64,000 bases of DNA from Closterium sp. Naga37s-1 (GCA_947471745.1 CANJKZ010001160.1:353501-417500); one strand, 5' to 3'. Counted from the first letter of the stretch, positions 9,101-20,931 are shown. Numbers and translations: made by a program. Notes: generated by a model from the sequence alone, not told the origin.

Positions 9101-11606
9101 CTACCTCGCGGCCATGTTGTTCCTGTCTTCCAGCTCCTTCTGCACTGCTGACTGCAGCTTGTCAATGAAGCTGTCAGCTGAGCAAGCACCAGGTATGTTG
9201 CTTGTAGCATGGGCGAGGAAAGGAAGTTTTCTTAGAATTCGCCCGCTAAGCCCCTGCAAGGATGATTAAGTTTAACACGACACGGACACTACTCCAAACA
9301 GCCACTCTTGGCGACTTTGAAAACGTACCTCACACGCCTTGGCGACCTCGAGAAGCTTCTTCCCTAAGTGGACACCCTTACTACTCCCCATGTCTTCACA
9401 ATCGCTCAGCATCAATTCGTTGTAAGTGGACGGATAGACAGTGTTGCCCTGTCACTCATAACAGGAATCAGCTCACAAGGAAATTCAGAGAAAACTGAGA
9501 TTGCAGAACCACAAATAACACGAGGGCAACTCGTACCTCCACCTCTTCAACAATCCCAACTCGTTGAAGCTCGCAGAAGCTCGAATGCAGCATATTATAA
9601 CGCCCTTGCAGTGACGGTGGTCCAATAAAGGCTTTGATGTCAGCTCGGTCAATGAACGCCAGATCTGAAAAAAGAGAAAGGGCGCCATTTCATAGACCTT
9701 GAAGAACAGAGAATGAACTTTACACAAATGAGCCAGGACAGACCAATGGCATGTGTCAAATTCGAAGTCGTTAGAACCATGACGTTGGGATGCTGCTTCA
9801 GTTTATCAAGCTGAGTCAACAATGCATTCACGACCTGCACGCATGCACATGGGGGTATTAACACGCACTCATATCAAGGCCCTGACAGGTCACAGGTCAA
9901 CATACCCTTATAGCATCCGAAGGATCTGAGCCATTTAGAGCAGCCTGACGTGCCGCAGCTAGGCTCTCAACTTCGTCTGACCAAGGCACAACTTTAGTAA
10001 GCACCTCATGGTGCACATAGGAAGTGGAATGGAAATTGGATACCCTCACGTACCAATAAGTACGAACACCAACGAACTTCTATCCTCCACAAAAGACTGG
10101 ATGTGACTGAACAGCTTGCTCACCTGCAACGCAACACAGAATAGACATATGAGACCTTGTTCTCGGCTGGCATTACTATCGCCAACCTAGAACTTACAAG
10201 CTTTGCACTTTCGGAGAACCATTTGCTGAAGAGAGAGTGCGCATTCACTTCGATAAGATGAGCTGTCTGATACCTGTAGACTGGTGTTAACATTCAAACA
10301 TTGCATTTGATCGAGCAGTGACAGGAAGCAATATAGTCACCTTTCTTTGAAACGTATAGATAGCTTTTGGGCCAGTGCCTTACTGAATGCAAAAGCAACA
10401 AGATAACAGGAGGGAAGTGGTGGAGAGTGTTTGGACTAAGAAGAATGATCTGTACGGATTCAAGGCCCCCAAAGACCAAAATGCAGAAAGCGGTACGTAG
10501 AAATGCTTACCACAGAGATGTTTTTCCTGTACCAGGTGGTCCGAACAACAAAACCACCCTGAAAGTTGAAATGGGTCAGTAAGCATATCAACGCATCACA
10601 AACAATCTGGTTGCGTCCGTTTACCTGTTCCAAGAAACAAGCTGACAGTTTACGCCTTTCTCTGAAAACAGAAGTGCACTTGCAGCATATCGAAGAAGTC
10701 GGTGCTTGATTCCTGAATCATAGACCAGACTGGAAACAAGAAAGCAGTCAGAACGATACAACTGACTGATCTCCAGCAACTCTTGTACGAGCAAATGAAT
10801 AATTTCGAATGTACCTTTCCCAAAGACCATGGAAATCCTCTGACGGAAGATTCCAAGATCCAAACGAGGCAACCTCTTGCTCTTGTTCCGTGTCTTCAAC
10901 AGCGCCTCCTCGACACAACTGCTCACATTTCAGATTGTATTTCATTTCGTAGGTCACGCCAATTTTTTTTTTTATATATATAATTCCTTGGGAAATCAGA
11001 CCTTGAAGATGCTGATCTGAAGATCAACTTGCCAGAAGAGAATAACCTGATTCGCAATAGTTTGCTCATCTGCAATGAACATGCTCGTAAGGACAGCAGT
11101 AACTGCTAAGTGAGGCAGTTTATGACAATTCTTACTTACCGATGTCGACAAAGTGAATTGAAGCTACGTTGTCATCAATGAATGGCTCTTCGCCCGAATT
11201 GAGAACAAGAGGTCCATTAGCAAAGACTTGATGCCTATTTGCGAGCAACCTGCACTTTGGAAAAAGCTCTATCAGTCACATCAAAAGCCAACAGAGAATG
11301 CAAGATATGATCAGGTGAAATTGACCTGTAGATTGATGCACGGACGTCGCTAAAAGAGGCTTCTGAATCTGCTTTGAGGCAAACTTCAACTGCAATACGG
11401 AACGACGACTGTTAGATTACAGCCGTCGAGCTTAAACTCCGCGAACCATGCTACGTGAACAAACCTGATATAGGGATTTTTGCCGAAAAGACTGAAGACT
11501 CAGCGTCGATGCAAGAAACATCCGCGTCTGTCTCTAAGAAGGAATCCATTTGACAGCCAACCTCAAGTGACTGGTTAGGAAGCGCATTGTAGTCTTCAGC
11601 ATCCAT
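9101..11606 (-). CDS. PCH2: PCH2/TRIP13 AAA+ ATPase, 15 exons
   Basis: Exons (minus): 11606-11465, 11389-11326, 11249-11140, 11069-11002, 10918-10815, 10729-10625, 10558-10511, 10382-10341, 10273-10198, 10123-10054, 9976-9906, 9834-9744, 9664-9537, 9448-9329, 9253-9101. All introns are GT-AG and short; the sum is 1392 nt, 463 residues, close to the family's usual length. The ATG sits in GCCATGG, with an in-frame TAG 12 nt upstream. An N-terminal adaptor-binding region is followed by the AAA+ core: Walker A GPPGTGKT (~204-211), Walker B FVLIDEVESL with E278, sensor-1 N325 in TTSN, arginine-finger region IDRADIK (~335-341), sensor-2 GLSGR (R418). The family remodels HORMA-domain proteins (Hop1/ASY1 in meiosis, Mad2 at the spindle checkpoint) with p31comet. 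No break was found. The exon 5 acceptor (GAGCAG) was chosen by frame and is slightly less certain. Confidence 0.97.
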
Positions 11607-11899
11607 GGCAGCAGACTAGAATCGACGCGTTGCTTCGTGTTTTAGCTTTCACTACTACGTTGTTTGAGGAGAAGAGCTATTTCATTCACCTGCAGCGCGC
11701 ACCAGCAAGTTCCCTAGGTGAAAAAAGGAAGACTGCATCGCAGGGAGTTCCAGCACTACGTTGTGTAAATCGTCTACACTTACAAGAATGTTGTACATCT
11801 GTATACCCCATTACATAAAGCATCCACACAAATTGGGTTGTGCACAAAGCAACAAAAGTTGAAGTCCATCTGGTCATATTACATTCTTTCCTCTAGTGT
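11607..11899. other. PCH2 upstream region
   Basis: The presumed promoter and 5' untranslated region of the minus-strand PCH2 gene. No TATA box stands out. The RLC-1 LTR begins 294 bp from the PCH2 start codon, so the native promoter may be short or partly replaced. Confidence 0.5.
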
Positions 11900-12299
11900 T
11901 GTTACAATCCCAAGTGGGACTTAGCGAAGGATCACTCATTGTTGATCGCATGGTAGTGTTGCAGCCGAAGTATTGACCTCCGGCCAAAGTGAATGTAAAT
12001 GACTGAGATTGATAATAGCATGCATAAATCGAATTTATATAGGAAATACAAGGAATACGAAACGACCTAGACTAGCCATGTAATCTAAGGGGTACATTCC
12101 CTCATTACAACGAAGTTCAAATCGTGCGGCGCGGGAACCTGTTTCAAACATGTTCCCGCTCTTTTCACTTCAGATGTTTCTGCATGTATCGCAGTTACCA
12201 GCGTCGCTTCGACTCTTCTGACTCCTCGACTTCATACTCGGTAGGGTCGGCTCCTGCAGCATACAGGAATGCCTTCTCATAAAGTTTCATATCGTAACA
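11900..12299 (-). repeat. RLC-1 3' LTR
   Basis: 400 bp, plus-strand ends TGTTACAATCCC and ATATCGTAACA. It is bordered inside by the purine run (GAAGGGGGG, minus strand) that primes plus-strand synthesis. The matching copy starts at 16588. Confidence 0.9.
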
Positions 12300-12306
12300 C
12301 CCCCCT

Positions 12307-13290
12307 TCATTCCTGGGCGCGCAAGGGGCTGACCCGCTTGACTACTCCGGTGAGGTTGGAGCAGTGCTTGTACTGCTGACGTGGCAGTCGCTTGGTGAGG
12401 AAGTCAGCTGCCATTTTGGTGGTGGGGCAGTACGCGAGGTCAACTTTGCCCTGGTCAATTTCCTCGACGAAAAAATACCGAAGCGCAATGTGCTTCATGC
12501 GGTTCACGAACCCTTGTTTGTTCGCGATCTTGATGGCGCTTTGGTTGTCGCAGTGAAGGCGAAAGGTAGGCGAAGTTGGGATTTTCGCTTCCTGCAGCAG
12601 CTCCTGCAGGTACAGACCCTCGCGAATTGCTGCTGTCACGGCGATGTATTCTGCTTCAGTCGATGACAGGGCAACCAGCTCCTGCTTCTGCGAGTTCCAG
12701 GAGATTGGTCCTTTTGGCTCCAGTCGGAAGACAAAGCCGGTTCGTGACCGTCGATCCGCAGGATCAGCGGCGTGATCTGCGTCCACGTAGCCGTTGAGGT
12801 TGAAGGAGGTTGTCGTCAGCGTGGAGTAGGAGAGCCCGATGTCAGGTGTGGAAATGAAGTACTGCAGGGCGCGCTCCAAATCGAGCTGGTTCTCTGCCAA
12901 TGGCTTGCGGGAGAACTGTGCCAGTTGGCTGGCGATGTACGAAAGGTCGGGTCGGCATGTGACAGAGGCGAACAGCAGGCATCCCAGTTGCTGCTAGTAC
13001 AGTTGTAGTCCTGCGGGTGATAGAGGTTTGTTGTCCGGTTTGTAATTGGCGCTGGGGTTGCGGTAAGGGGTTGACAGTGGTGCGCGTGAGATGTTGAAGC
13101 GTTCCCCCAGCTGCTCTGCGTACTTGGAGGCTAACAGGTGAATTGCTTCTGGCGCGTAAGTGATGTTCAGCCCCAGAAACTGTGTGACGTTGTGGTTGAT
13201 GGTGATGTCAATGCGCTGCGCCAGGTTCTCCTCGAACTAATTAAGGAGCTTGTTGCAGGTGCATGTGTAGAGTAGGTCGTCGACGTAGAC
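12307..13290 (-). pseudogene. RLC-1 RT C-terminal part and RNase H
   Basis: The RNase H frame (12900-12307) is well preserved: GYVDADHAADP, then SSTEAEYIAV, then HCDNQSAIKIA, then KHIALRYFFVEE. Upstream, the RT segment with YVDD lies near 13280 but is separated by stops and a frameshift around 12990 and 13240. RNase H degrades the RNA template during cDNA synthesis. It cannot be produced as one polyprotein here. Confidence 0.85.
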
Positions 13291-13971
13291 GGTCAGGAGG
13301 ATTTAATCGCCGTTGAAGTGGAGGCGGTACATTCCCGGGCCGTGCGGTAGCTGCCCGAAGCCGATTTCGAGAAGGATTCTGTGCAGATGATGTTGCCAGA
13401 GGCGCGACGCCTGCTTTATCCTGCAGAGGGATTTCTTCAGCTGACAGACCATGGAGTTTCCTTCCTCGTAGGTGTGTGGCTGCTCCACGAAGATGGTTGC
13501 ATCCACCAGCGCGTACAAAAACGCGTTCTTGACGTCAATCTGCCGCAGTGGCAGGTGCTTAGCAGTGGCGGATGGTGAGTAGAATCCTGACGGAGGTGTG
13601 ACGGCTGACGGGAGCAAAGGTTTGATCGAAATCAATGTCGTGGCGCTGGCCGTACCCGCGTACGACCCAGCGTTCTTTGAAGCGCTCGATGGTGCCGTCA
13701 GCATTAGTTTTATGACGAAAACCCATGTTCCGCTTAGCACCCTCCTCCCCTTCATTGCTGCACGATCGACTAGGACCCATGTGTCACGTGATTCCAGTGC
13801 CCTCAGCTCCGTGTCCATGGCAGCACGCCACTCCTTGGCGTGAGGACCAGTTAGGGCCTCGCGAGGGTTCTTGGGCTCGACGACGCGCGTGAGAGTAGTG
13901 ACAAACGTGTGTAGGCCAAGAAGCTGCAGGCCGTACACATTAGTAGTGTCAGTAGTGGTGACCTCCACCAC
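13291..13971 (-). pseudogene. RLC-1 reverse transcriptase N-terminal part
   Basis: The open frame has the copia RT entry block (EALTGPHAKEWRAAMDTEL), the VKNAFLYA motif corresponding to 'DVxxAFL', and KKSLCRIKQASRLW corresponding to the 'KALYGLKQAPRxW' block. In the middle (SASKNAGSYAG) a frameshift garbles the 'RYKARLVAKG' block; the right reading lies in another frame at 13559-13780 (ERFKERWVVRGYGQRHDIDFDQTFAPV). Confidence 0.85.
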
Positions 13972-14213
13972 ATCGTCGTCGTCACTCTCGTGGGCAGTTA
14001 CGGAAGTGCTCGGCGGGGTGTGGTGACGCGATGGTCCTGGTGCAGGGGCGTCATCGTCATCATCTCGTCGTAATCGCGCGGGCGTGGCGGAATACCGGGA
14101 TGGTCATCGGCAGGGTCGCGGTCGAGTGCTACTGCCTTGTCCTCGGGAGTTGCAAAGCTGCGGCCGTTGTTGGCGTAGGCGCGTGCGGCGTTGCAACGCT
14201 CGTCCTCTATCCA

Positions 14214-14576
14214 CTACTCCAAGGTGAGACGCTCGTAGAAGAGAACATCACGAGCGGGGACGATCTGCTTGTTGTCAATGTCAAGAATCAACCAACCCTG
14301 GTACTCATGACTGAGCCCCAGGTGGACGCCCCATCGCGTGCGGTGAGTGAACTTGCCGGTTGTGGCCGAGGTCGGCCGATACTGCACCATGTACCCCCAT
14401 ACCCTTAGCATGGAGGTGTCTCCCCTTGAGCTGGTCCACTTAATGTGTGGGGAGAGGTTGCCCCTGTTGGCCGTGGTGGAAAGGAGGTTGTGCAGGCGCA
14501 CGGCGTGGTTCATGGCGTAAGGCCAGTACTTCTTGGGTAGGCCGGACTGATTCATGAGGGCGCGTACTTTCGTCAT
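14214..14576 (-). pseudogene. RLC-1 integrase C-terminal fragment
   Basis: The frame starts in the tail of the integrase core (KYWPYAMNHAVRLHN) and continues to the C-terminal 'VWGYMVQYRP..TGKFTHR..GVHLGLS' block. Only ~16 bp separate it from the preceding frame, so the catalytic core with its D, D and E residues is deleted. Confidence 0.8.
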
Positions 14577-14592
14577 TTACGGCTAGTTCCAT

Positions 14593-15300
14593 TTACGTCA
14601 TGCCTGTGGGTTCCGCCTCAGTGCTTTCTGCTTCTTGAATTGCCGCAAGGTCTCTTTCCACCTCTTTTGTGCGGCTTGCTATGGATGTGTGGCAGGTGAC
14701 GCAGATTCTGTCGGGGCCAGGTTGGTGCAAATTTATCTCGCGAGGATGACGGCTGCGCCGAATCCACGATCGACTGTCTGGATGCTGCCATGACTCCTCG
14801 CCTAGATATGAGAAGCCAAGGGGGACGAGGTCCACGAGCTCGTCAGAGGATGCCTGGCAGTTGGGAATGTCGAAGTCGAGCACGTAGACGCCGTTGATTG
14901 AGCGTGCCCTTCCGAGGTATTTATGCGACTCGACGGGTGTGTCTGGAGGAGCGTAGGTGAGAACGAGGTCGCGCGTGTAGGGATCCGTAGCGAGCATTAC
15001 TCCGCAGTGTCGCAGTTGTCCTGCCGACAGCAAGTTAAAGCGTGGGTCCAACACATAGAGCACGTCGTTAAACGAGATGTGTGTGTTGCTGTCCCGAGCT
15101 TGTAGCACCACGATGCCTTGTGCATTTGCGCAGTTGTATTGGCTGATGCCGGTCTTGCTCGTCCTCTTCATATAGGTAATCGTGATCTTCAGTGAGGGGA
15201 TTGTTCCACCCTTCTTCAGGTTGAATGAACCCGCCACGAGGTTCTTCTTCTTCATCCGGTTCAGCAGCGCGTGGGCGACGTCTTGTCGCCATGTTGGCGA
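14593..15300 (-). pseudogene. RLC-1 protease/pre-integrase fragment
   Basis: The frame holds 'HISFNDVLYVLDPRFNLLSAGQL', the conserved block after the copia protease active site, and a Cys-x-x-Cys finger remnant (ICVTCHTS) of the pre-integrase domain. The DSG active site itself is not in this frame. Confidence 0.75.
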
Positions 15301-16493
15301 TCACGTTCCTAGGAGCTCCCGTTGGGGTCCTTGTGTCTGCTGTTGCTGCTGTTGGGGATGAGCAGGAGGGCGTGGGGCTTGTTGCTGAGAATGACGAGCG
15401 TCTTGTCGGCCGACCCAGTTATTATGGTGAGTGGAGTTCGGGTGGCGATAGTTGGACCGGGACTTGCATCGGTCCGTTGAGTGTCCAAAGACTTTGTAGA
15501 TTTTGCAATAATGGCGCCGTAGCTGTCGTCGCTCTTCACGGTTGTCTGTGTAGAAGGCAAGGCGCTCTCGGCGTGACGCGGAGCTTGTCATGCTCGAATC
15601 CATGTCCTGCTATTCAGTCAGGAGGGCAGCGCATAGCGCGGCTTCAGATATGATTCCTCGTTGTCAGAGTAGCACTTTGCAGGGCTTCCACTCTGGCCTG
15701 AGTCCTTGGAGGACGATATTGATGAAGATTTCCTTTGAAATTGCGCTTCCATGCTTCGTGATTTGGTCACGGATGTTTCGACAGCCGTTAATATAAGACT
15801 TTGCTTTCTCCCCATGCCCCATCTTGGTCTCCATGAGTTGCTGCAGGAGCCTGCTGGCGGTGACTGATTCCTTCGGCTAATATACCTCAACGAGTGCTTC
15901 CAGGCTTCCAGCGCTGGAGCGGTGCTCTCTTTGTAGGAGCGAATGCTGAGTTGTTCCGCAGGCGTCATATTGCGTAGCAGCAGGCTGTACGCCATAAGGG
16001 ACTCGCTGTAGTACTGAGTCCTGGCATCTTCGGAATCTTCTACCAGTTTTGTGTAGGACCCGTCGAAGTAATGGTAGATCTGCGATGTCTGTAGGAGGAG
16101 CTCAAGCTCGAAACTCCATGTGTAAAAATCTTTGCCGTCAAATATGGCAGTAGTCTTAATTTTAGAAACGTTGAGAAAGTGTGCTTGGGCAGAGTTGATG
16201 GCTTCATCACTTGGACGGGGGGCTGTTGTTGTTGATTTGTCTGTGTCCAGGGAGAAGGTGTGCGTAGCGGTATCACGGATTTTCGCAGCAGGTTGTCCAG
16301 GTTGAGCTGGTTGGGAAGAGGTTCCTACATCGCCTTTGCGCAGTTCTTGGAGGTGTTTCTCCATAGTTGAGAGTCGCAAAAATAACGGCTCGAGTGCGGC
16401 AGTGCTGATCGTGATTGTCGCCTCATTTGTCGCAAATGGGTTGGATTGACCTTTGGCCGCCAGATTTTCTTGGCCTCCGGATCCTCCGGCCAT
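15301..16493 (-). pseudogene. RLC-1 gag (UBN2-type) with damaged zinc knuckle
   Basis: The frame from 16493 gives a gag protein (M-A-G-G-S-G-G) with the block FDGKDFYTWSFELELLLQ and a helical region after it. It shifts frame near 15890, after SYKESTAPALEAW. A knuckle remnant at ~15510 reads YCKIYKVFGHSTDRC, where the second cysteine of CX2CX4HX4C is tyrosine. Gag forms the particle that packages the RNA. Confidence 0.82.
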
Positions 16494-16575
16494 CTTGGTC
16501 TTGGACCGTGTGCCGCTCGCCAGATATTGATTCGGCGAATTTCACGGAGGTAAAGCTGCGAAGAATCCCTGAGTA

Positions 16576-16587
16576 GCTCTCATACCA
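16576..16587 (-). other. RLC-1 primer binding site
   Basis: The minus strand reads TGGTATGAGAGC right after the 5' LTR, one base off the initiator-tRNA-Met complement TGGTATCAGAGC used by many plant copia elements. Confidence 0.85.
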
Positions 16588-16790
16588 TGTTACAATCCCA
16601 AGTGGGACTTAGCGAGGGATCACTCAGGGTTGATCGCAGGGTAGTGTTGCAGCGGAATTATTGACCTCATGTCAGAGTGAATGAAAATGACTGAGATTGA
16701 TAATAGCATGCATACATAGAGTGTATATAGGAAATACAAGGAATACGTACATTCCCTTATTACAGAGAAGCTCAAACCGTGCGGCGCGGG
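16588..16790 (-). repeat. RLC-1 5' LTR, inner part
   Basis: Aligns with 11900-12135 with a ~28-bp gap. Interrupted after GCGCGGG by RLC-2. Confidence 0.9.
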
Positions 16791-16920
16791 TGTCAAGAAC
16801 TAACAGCAGGGATGAAAGAACTAGCAGCAGGACGGGTACAAGTACTAACCCTAATTGGGTTGTACCCCATATGGGCCACCCCACTCCAGCCTACACAACA
16901 TGTAGCATATGAGTTTGACA
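16791..16920 (-). repeat. RLC-2 3' LTR (130 bp)
   Basis: Plus-strand ends TGTCAAGAACTAAC and GAGTTTGACA. Differs from 23925-24054 at five positions by eye. Confidence 0.96.
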
Positions 16921-16947
16921 CACCCCCATAGGCAAAGTGGGGGAGAA
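16921..16947 (-). promoter_or_regulatory. RLC-2 polypurine tract hairpin
   Basis: On the minus strand the sequence runs from CTCCCCCAC through TTTGCCTA to TGGGGGTG and abuts the LTR. The G-run is the plus-strand primer. CCCCCA and TGGGGG can pair around a 9-base loop. The same sequence occurs in RLC-5, RLC-6 and RLC-7. Confidence 0.85.
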
Positions 16948-17151
16948 AAAGAGGTCACAAGACTAGCCAAGAAAAGCAAAGCAAGCTCAGGGTGGATCAC
17001 GAAGTCACCACACACTTTGAGCACAAGCAAATGGCCACAAGGCCACTTCACATGCGGAGTTCTATAAAGCAGAACAAGCAGTACAGTGATCAAAACCTAG
17101 CAAGGGTAAGCATGTAGGTATAAGCATATAGATCACACAGTACAAGCAAAG

Positions 17152-18885
17152 TCAAGAAGTGAGCAAGTGAGGCCAAGTAGGCACAAGTCCTAGAACAGTA
17201 CAGAAATGCTGAAGTGCCTTGGTGAAGATATCAGCAATGTAAGCCCGAGAGGCCACGTAAGCAAGACGAAGCTGTCAACGCTGCTGCCACTCTCGAGCAA
17301 GGAAGTAACGCAGAGCGATGTGCTTTGTCCTGTGCTCCAGTCTGTGCTTCTGACACAAGGCAATCATGGCCTTGTTGTCGACGTACAGAACTGGAGGAGA
17401 ACGAGGCGGCTCTCCCAAGTCAGTCAGCACGTAGGTGAGCCAGCCTAACTCCTGTGCAGCCATCGCCCCTGCGTAGATCTCCGCCTCACAACTGGAACTG
17501 AGAGTAGAAGACGAGCGGGTAAACCGCCAAGAAACAGAGCCGGAGCCAAGACTGAAGGGGTAACCCTGTGACGACCGCTGCATAGCCAAGTCGTCAACCC
17601 AAGAAGTGTCTGCGTGGCCAGTGAGGACAACTCGAGCCCGTCCTCCAAGCACGAGCCCCATGCCCGACGTACTGCACAAGTAGAGCAACACCCTCTTAGC
17701 GGCCTCTGAGTGCTCTGGTCGGTGTCTCCCGGGCGCAACGTAGCGTGCCAGGATGCTAAGAGGGTAAGCAAGGTCAGGTCGAGTGCAGGTCATCAGGTAC
17801 ATGAGGCAGCCCACAAGCTCTGGATATGGGCCACTCGGCTCTACGGACTCATCCGAAGGCAGAGCTGAGAGCGAGTGACCGGTAGGCAGACGAGTGGACT
17901 GTGGCAAGAAGTACGTGAAGCGGAAGCGCTGAAGGACCTGCTGCACCATGTGTGACTGAGTCAGGGTAATGGTGCACCGTGCTCTGTCCCGGGTGATCTG
18001 CAAGCCAAGATAGCTGCGCAGCTCTCCCAGGTCTGTGCACGTGTGTCTCTTCTGCAGCTCCGACTTCACGTGGGCGTGTCCTTCAGTGTCAGCAGTGTCA
18101 AAGACCAAGTCGTCGACGTACACGAGGATGTAGAACGGCGTTAGCTAAGTGTCGTTGCGCAGAAACAACGACGGTTCAGTAGTCAAAGGAGCAAACCCAA
18201 GAGCCGCAAGCGTCGTCCTCAGTATGTCGTGCCACTCGCGAGGCGCCTGGCGGAGACCGTAGACTGGCCGCCGGAGGCTCCACTAGGAACCTGCAGGAAA
18301 CGACCCAGTGAAGCCAGGTGGGCGGCGCAGCCAGATCTCCTCGTGCAGGCTGCCCTGCAAGAAAACTGTGCTGAAGTCAAGAGAGTGAAGCTCGTAGTCA
18401 CGCTGAGCGGCGACTGTCAGAATGTTATAATGGTACTCTATAGCGAGTACAACCCAATTAGGGTTTCGTATATGTATGCCAACTGCTGCTAGTGCAAATC
18501 CTCCTTCGTTCATTTCTCCTTCTGACTGCTGATTCTGATAGCCACGTGCAGCAGAACCCGAAGAGTGGTCATCTTCGGGGTAGGGGAGAAGGTCTGGAAG
18601 AAGTCAATTCCCTGTCGCTGACTGAAGCCTCGTGCAATGTAACGCGCCTTGAAAACAGGCGGAGAACCAGGCCGCTTCACCCTGAAAATCCACATGCCAC
18701 TGACGATGATCGCCCCAGATGGGGGAACATCGTCGACGTAAGTGCTTGTGGACTTCCAGAATGCCATCTCTGCATCCATGGCTGACTGCCACTGAGAGGA
18801 GTAGGGACCCAAAATCGCCTCTGCGTAAGAGCGCGGGGTCGGGATGTCTGGTGCATCCGGGTCTCCCTCAGGTGCAATCAGCATG
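17152..18885 (-). pseudogene. RLC-2 reverse transcriptase and RNase H
   Basis: RT begins with the DIPTPRSYAEAI entry block near 18850 and runs through WIFRVKRPG and QRQGIDFFQTFSPTPKMTTLRVLL. It is broken around 18490-18520, where the frame carries a ~75-bp insertion between the VAIR and QRDYELHSLD segments. Inside that insertion, GTACTCTATAGCGAGTACAACCC is LTR-like. The YVDDLVF motif is at ~18110. RNase H follows with SSCEAEIYAGAM, YVDNKAMIAL and HRTKHIALRYF, then drifts out of frame. The normal C-terminus (LVPTWPHLLTS) ends at 17152. Confidence 0.88.
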
Positions 18886-18914
18886 GATACGAGATGAGGT
18901 ATAGCAGCTGCAAA

Positions 18915-20650
18915 TCACTCAAAGTCCTCCTGCCTGTCCTCAAGGACGTCCGTGCCAAGAGCACACTCACCCCCGACGGACGGAGGACAGACAGACTCAG
19001 ACTCAGCAACAAAACTAGCGGCGTAGTCGAGACGACATGCAGCAGCAAAGTCAACAAGCTTAGCAACTAGGGCGGACGTAGTAGTGGACTCAAACGAAGG
19101 GTCAGTGACAACAGTGGCTAGCAGACACATGACAGTAGGGCTTGCAGCACGAAGTAAATCAGACTCAGGGTCCGGATTGTCAGCAAGGGAGGACGCAGGA
19201 GGAGACAGCAGAGGGACACGCAGTGGAACAGAGGAAGGGCGAAGTGCCATCTGGTGCGTGCCTGGGACAGGAGGAGGATGCTCACGCGGCAGCGCGAACA
19301 GGCAACGCAGGACGAGACGCAGGCTCACGACGCTCTGTAAACGAGTTTGTCTGCTCAGGGTAAGGAGAACGAGCAGGCAGTGGGGAGCCTGGCTGTAACG
19401 GGAGGCCAGTAGAAGACGGGAGGCTAAGAACCTGGTGAAGCACGGAGTCAGGCGGTGGCAGAGACGACGGTGACGGCGGAGCGAAGAACAGTCGCCGCTG
19501 TGTAGTACCACCAGCACCAGGACCACCAGCTCCAGCAACTCCAGTACGAGTACCAGCAGCCCCAGCGCCTCCAGCAGCTCCAGAACCTCCAGCTCCAGCG
19601 CCTCTAGCTCCAGCGCCTCTAGTCCCAGCGCCTCCAGCCAGTGGCTCCAGCTCCAGAGCCCACAGCACTTGCAGCTCCAATACCTCCAGCAACAACAGCA
19701 CCACCAACTCCAGTAGCTCCAGTACCTCCAGTACGAGCACCTCCGGGACAAGCAGCTCCAGCACCAGCAGCACCACCAGCTCCAGCAGCTCTAGTACCTC
19801 CAGTACTAGCACCTCCAGGACCAGCAGCTCCAACTCCAAGGACGCCAGCCCCAGCGCCTCCAGCTCCAGGGTCTCTAGGACTAGTAGCTCCAGCACCCCC
19901 AGTACGAGCACCCCCGGGACTGGCAGTGCCAGCACCACCAGCACCTCCAGCACAAGCAGCACCACCAGCCCCAGCAGCTCGAGTACCTCCAGCACGAGCA
20001 CCTCCAGGACCAGCAGTGCCAGCTCCTCCGGTACCTCCAGCTCCAGCGGCTCCAGCCGCAGTCCCTCCAGCTCCAGCAGCGCCACTCCGAAGGCGGCAGC
20101 GCTGAGCGTACCACTCGCGTAGCTGCTGCGACGAGAGAGTACCTCCAGAACCTCCAGTACGAGCACCTCCAGGACTAGTAGTGGCAGCACCACTAGCACC
20201 AACAGCACCACCAGCTCCGGCAGCTCCAGTACCTCCAGTACGAGCAGCTCCAAGGCCTCCCTCTCTAGCAGCGACACTCCGAAGGCGGAGCTGCTGAGCG
20301 TACCACTCGTGCGGCTGGTCCGGTGAGAGAGGCTCCCGTAGTGGAGAAGCAGTACCCCTAGGCGCAGCACCCCCAGACTCAGCAACACTAGGCTCCACAC
20401 CCGCAAGCTCAGCTCCCCCAGGCTCCGCACGCTCAGGCTCAGCACCCCCAGGCTCCACATGCTCAGGCTCAGCACCCGCAGGCTCAGCACCCCTAGGCTC
20501 CGCACGCTCAGGCTCAGCACCCCCAGGCTCCTCACGCTCACGCTCAGCACTCCCAGGCTCCGTACCCGCAGGCTCAGCACCGCCAGCAACACCTGAGTCA
20601 CCAGTGACCTCGACAGGCTCAACCAAGGGGAGTGTGTCTACTTGAGACAC
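18915..20650 (-). pseudogene. RLC-2 integrase-RT linker, Gly/Ala/Pro repeats
   Basis: The frame from 20650 (MSQVDTLPLVEPVEV) encodes PEG-type hexapeptide repeats (GGAEPE) then a long Gly/Ala/Thr run with three QLREWYA-type motifs (HEWYAQQLRLR, QLREWYAQRCRLR). A second frame at 19751-18915 holds the hydrophilic block before RT (FAAACRLDYAASFVAES, PPSVGGECALGTDVLED). The same DNA is open in other frames as Leu/Val-rich nonsense, an artefact of GGTGCTGGA repeats. Confidence 0.75.
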
Positions 20651-20931
20651 ACTTGAGGGAGCAGGACCCTGAGGGGGGAGGGGGTCTACCGGGGGGGACC
20701 TGGAGCGAGGAAGAGCGGAGGGGGGGGGAGAGGGTCAGTGCGGTAGGGGAAGAGTCGGTAAAAGGGGACCGACTTGTCAAACGAGACGTCTTGAGAGGGG
20801 AAGACACGGCGCGTGGTGGGGTGGTAAAACTGCCAGCCAGACACGTCAGGGGGAAAGCCAAGGAAGACACAGGGAACGGCGCGTGAGGAGAGCTTGTCCG
20901 CGGAAGCATCGATGACAAAGGCACGACATCC

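Larger units (their letters stand above)
11900..16790 (-). mobile_element. RLC-1, old Ty1/copia element (continues 24055-24116)
   Basis: Minus-strand copia element with a 400-bp 3' LTR at 11900-12299 and a 5' LTR starting at 16588 that was split at 16790/24055 by RLC-2. Order on the minus strand is LTR, primer site, gag, protease, integrase, RT, RNase H, polypurine tract, LTR, as in copia. The LTRs begin TGTTACAA in plus orientation and differ by roughly 10% plus a ~28-bp gap. The outer ~180 bp of the 5' LTR cannot be aligned, so the flanking duplication (AGTGT at 11895-11899) cannot be confirmed on the right. All genes are broken. Confidence 0.92.

Noticed and set aside
19282-20622. 446-codon Leu/Val-rich frame, a possible membrane protein
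   Set aside because: It is the wrong frame of GGTGCTGGAG-type linker repeats. The family frame is the Gly/Ala one from 20650.
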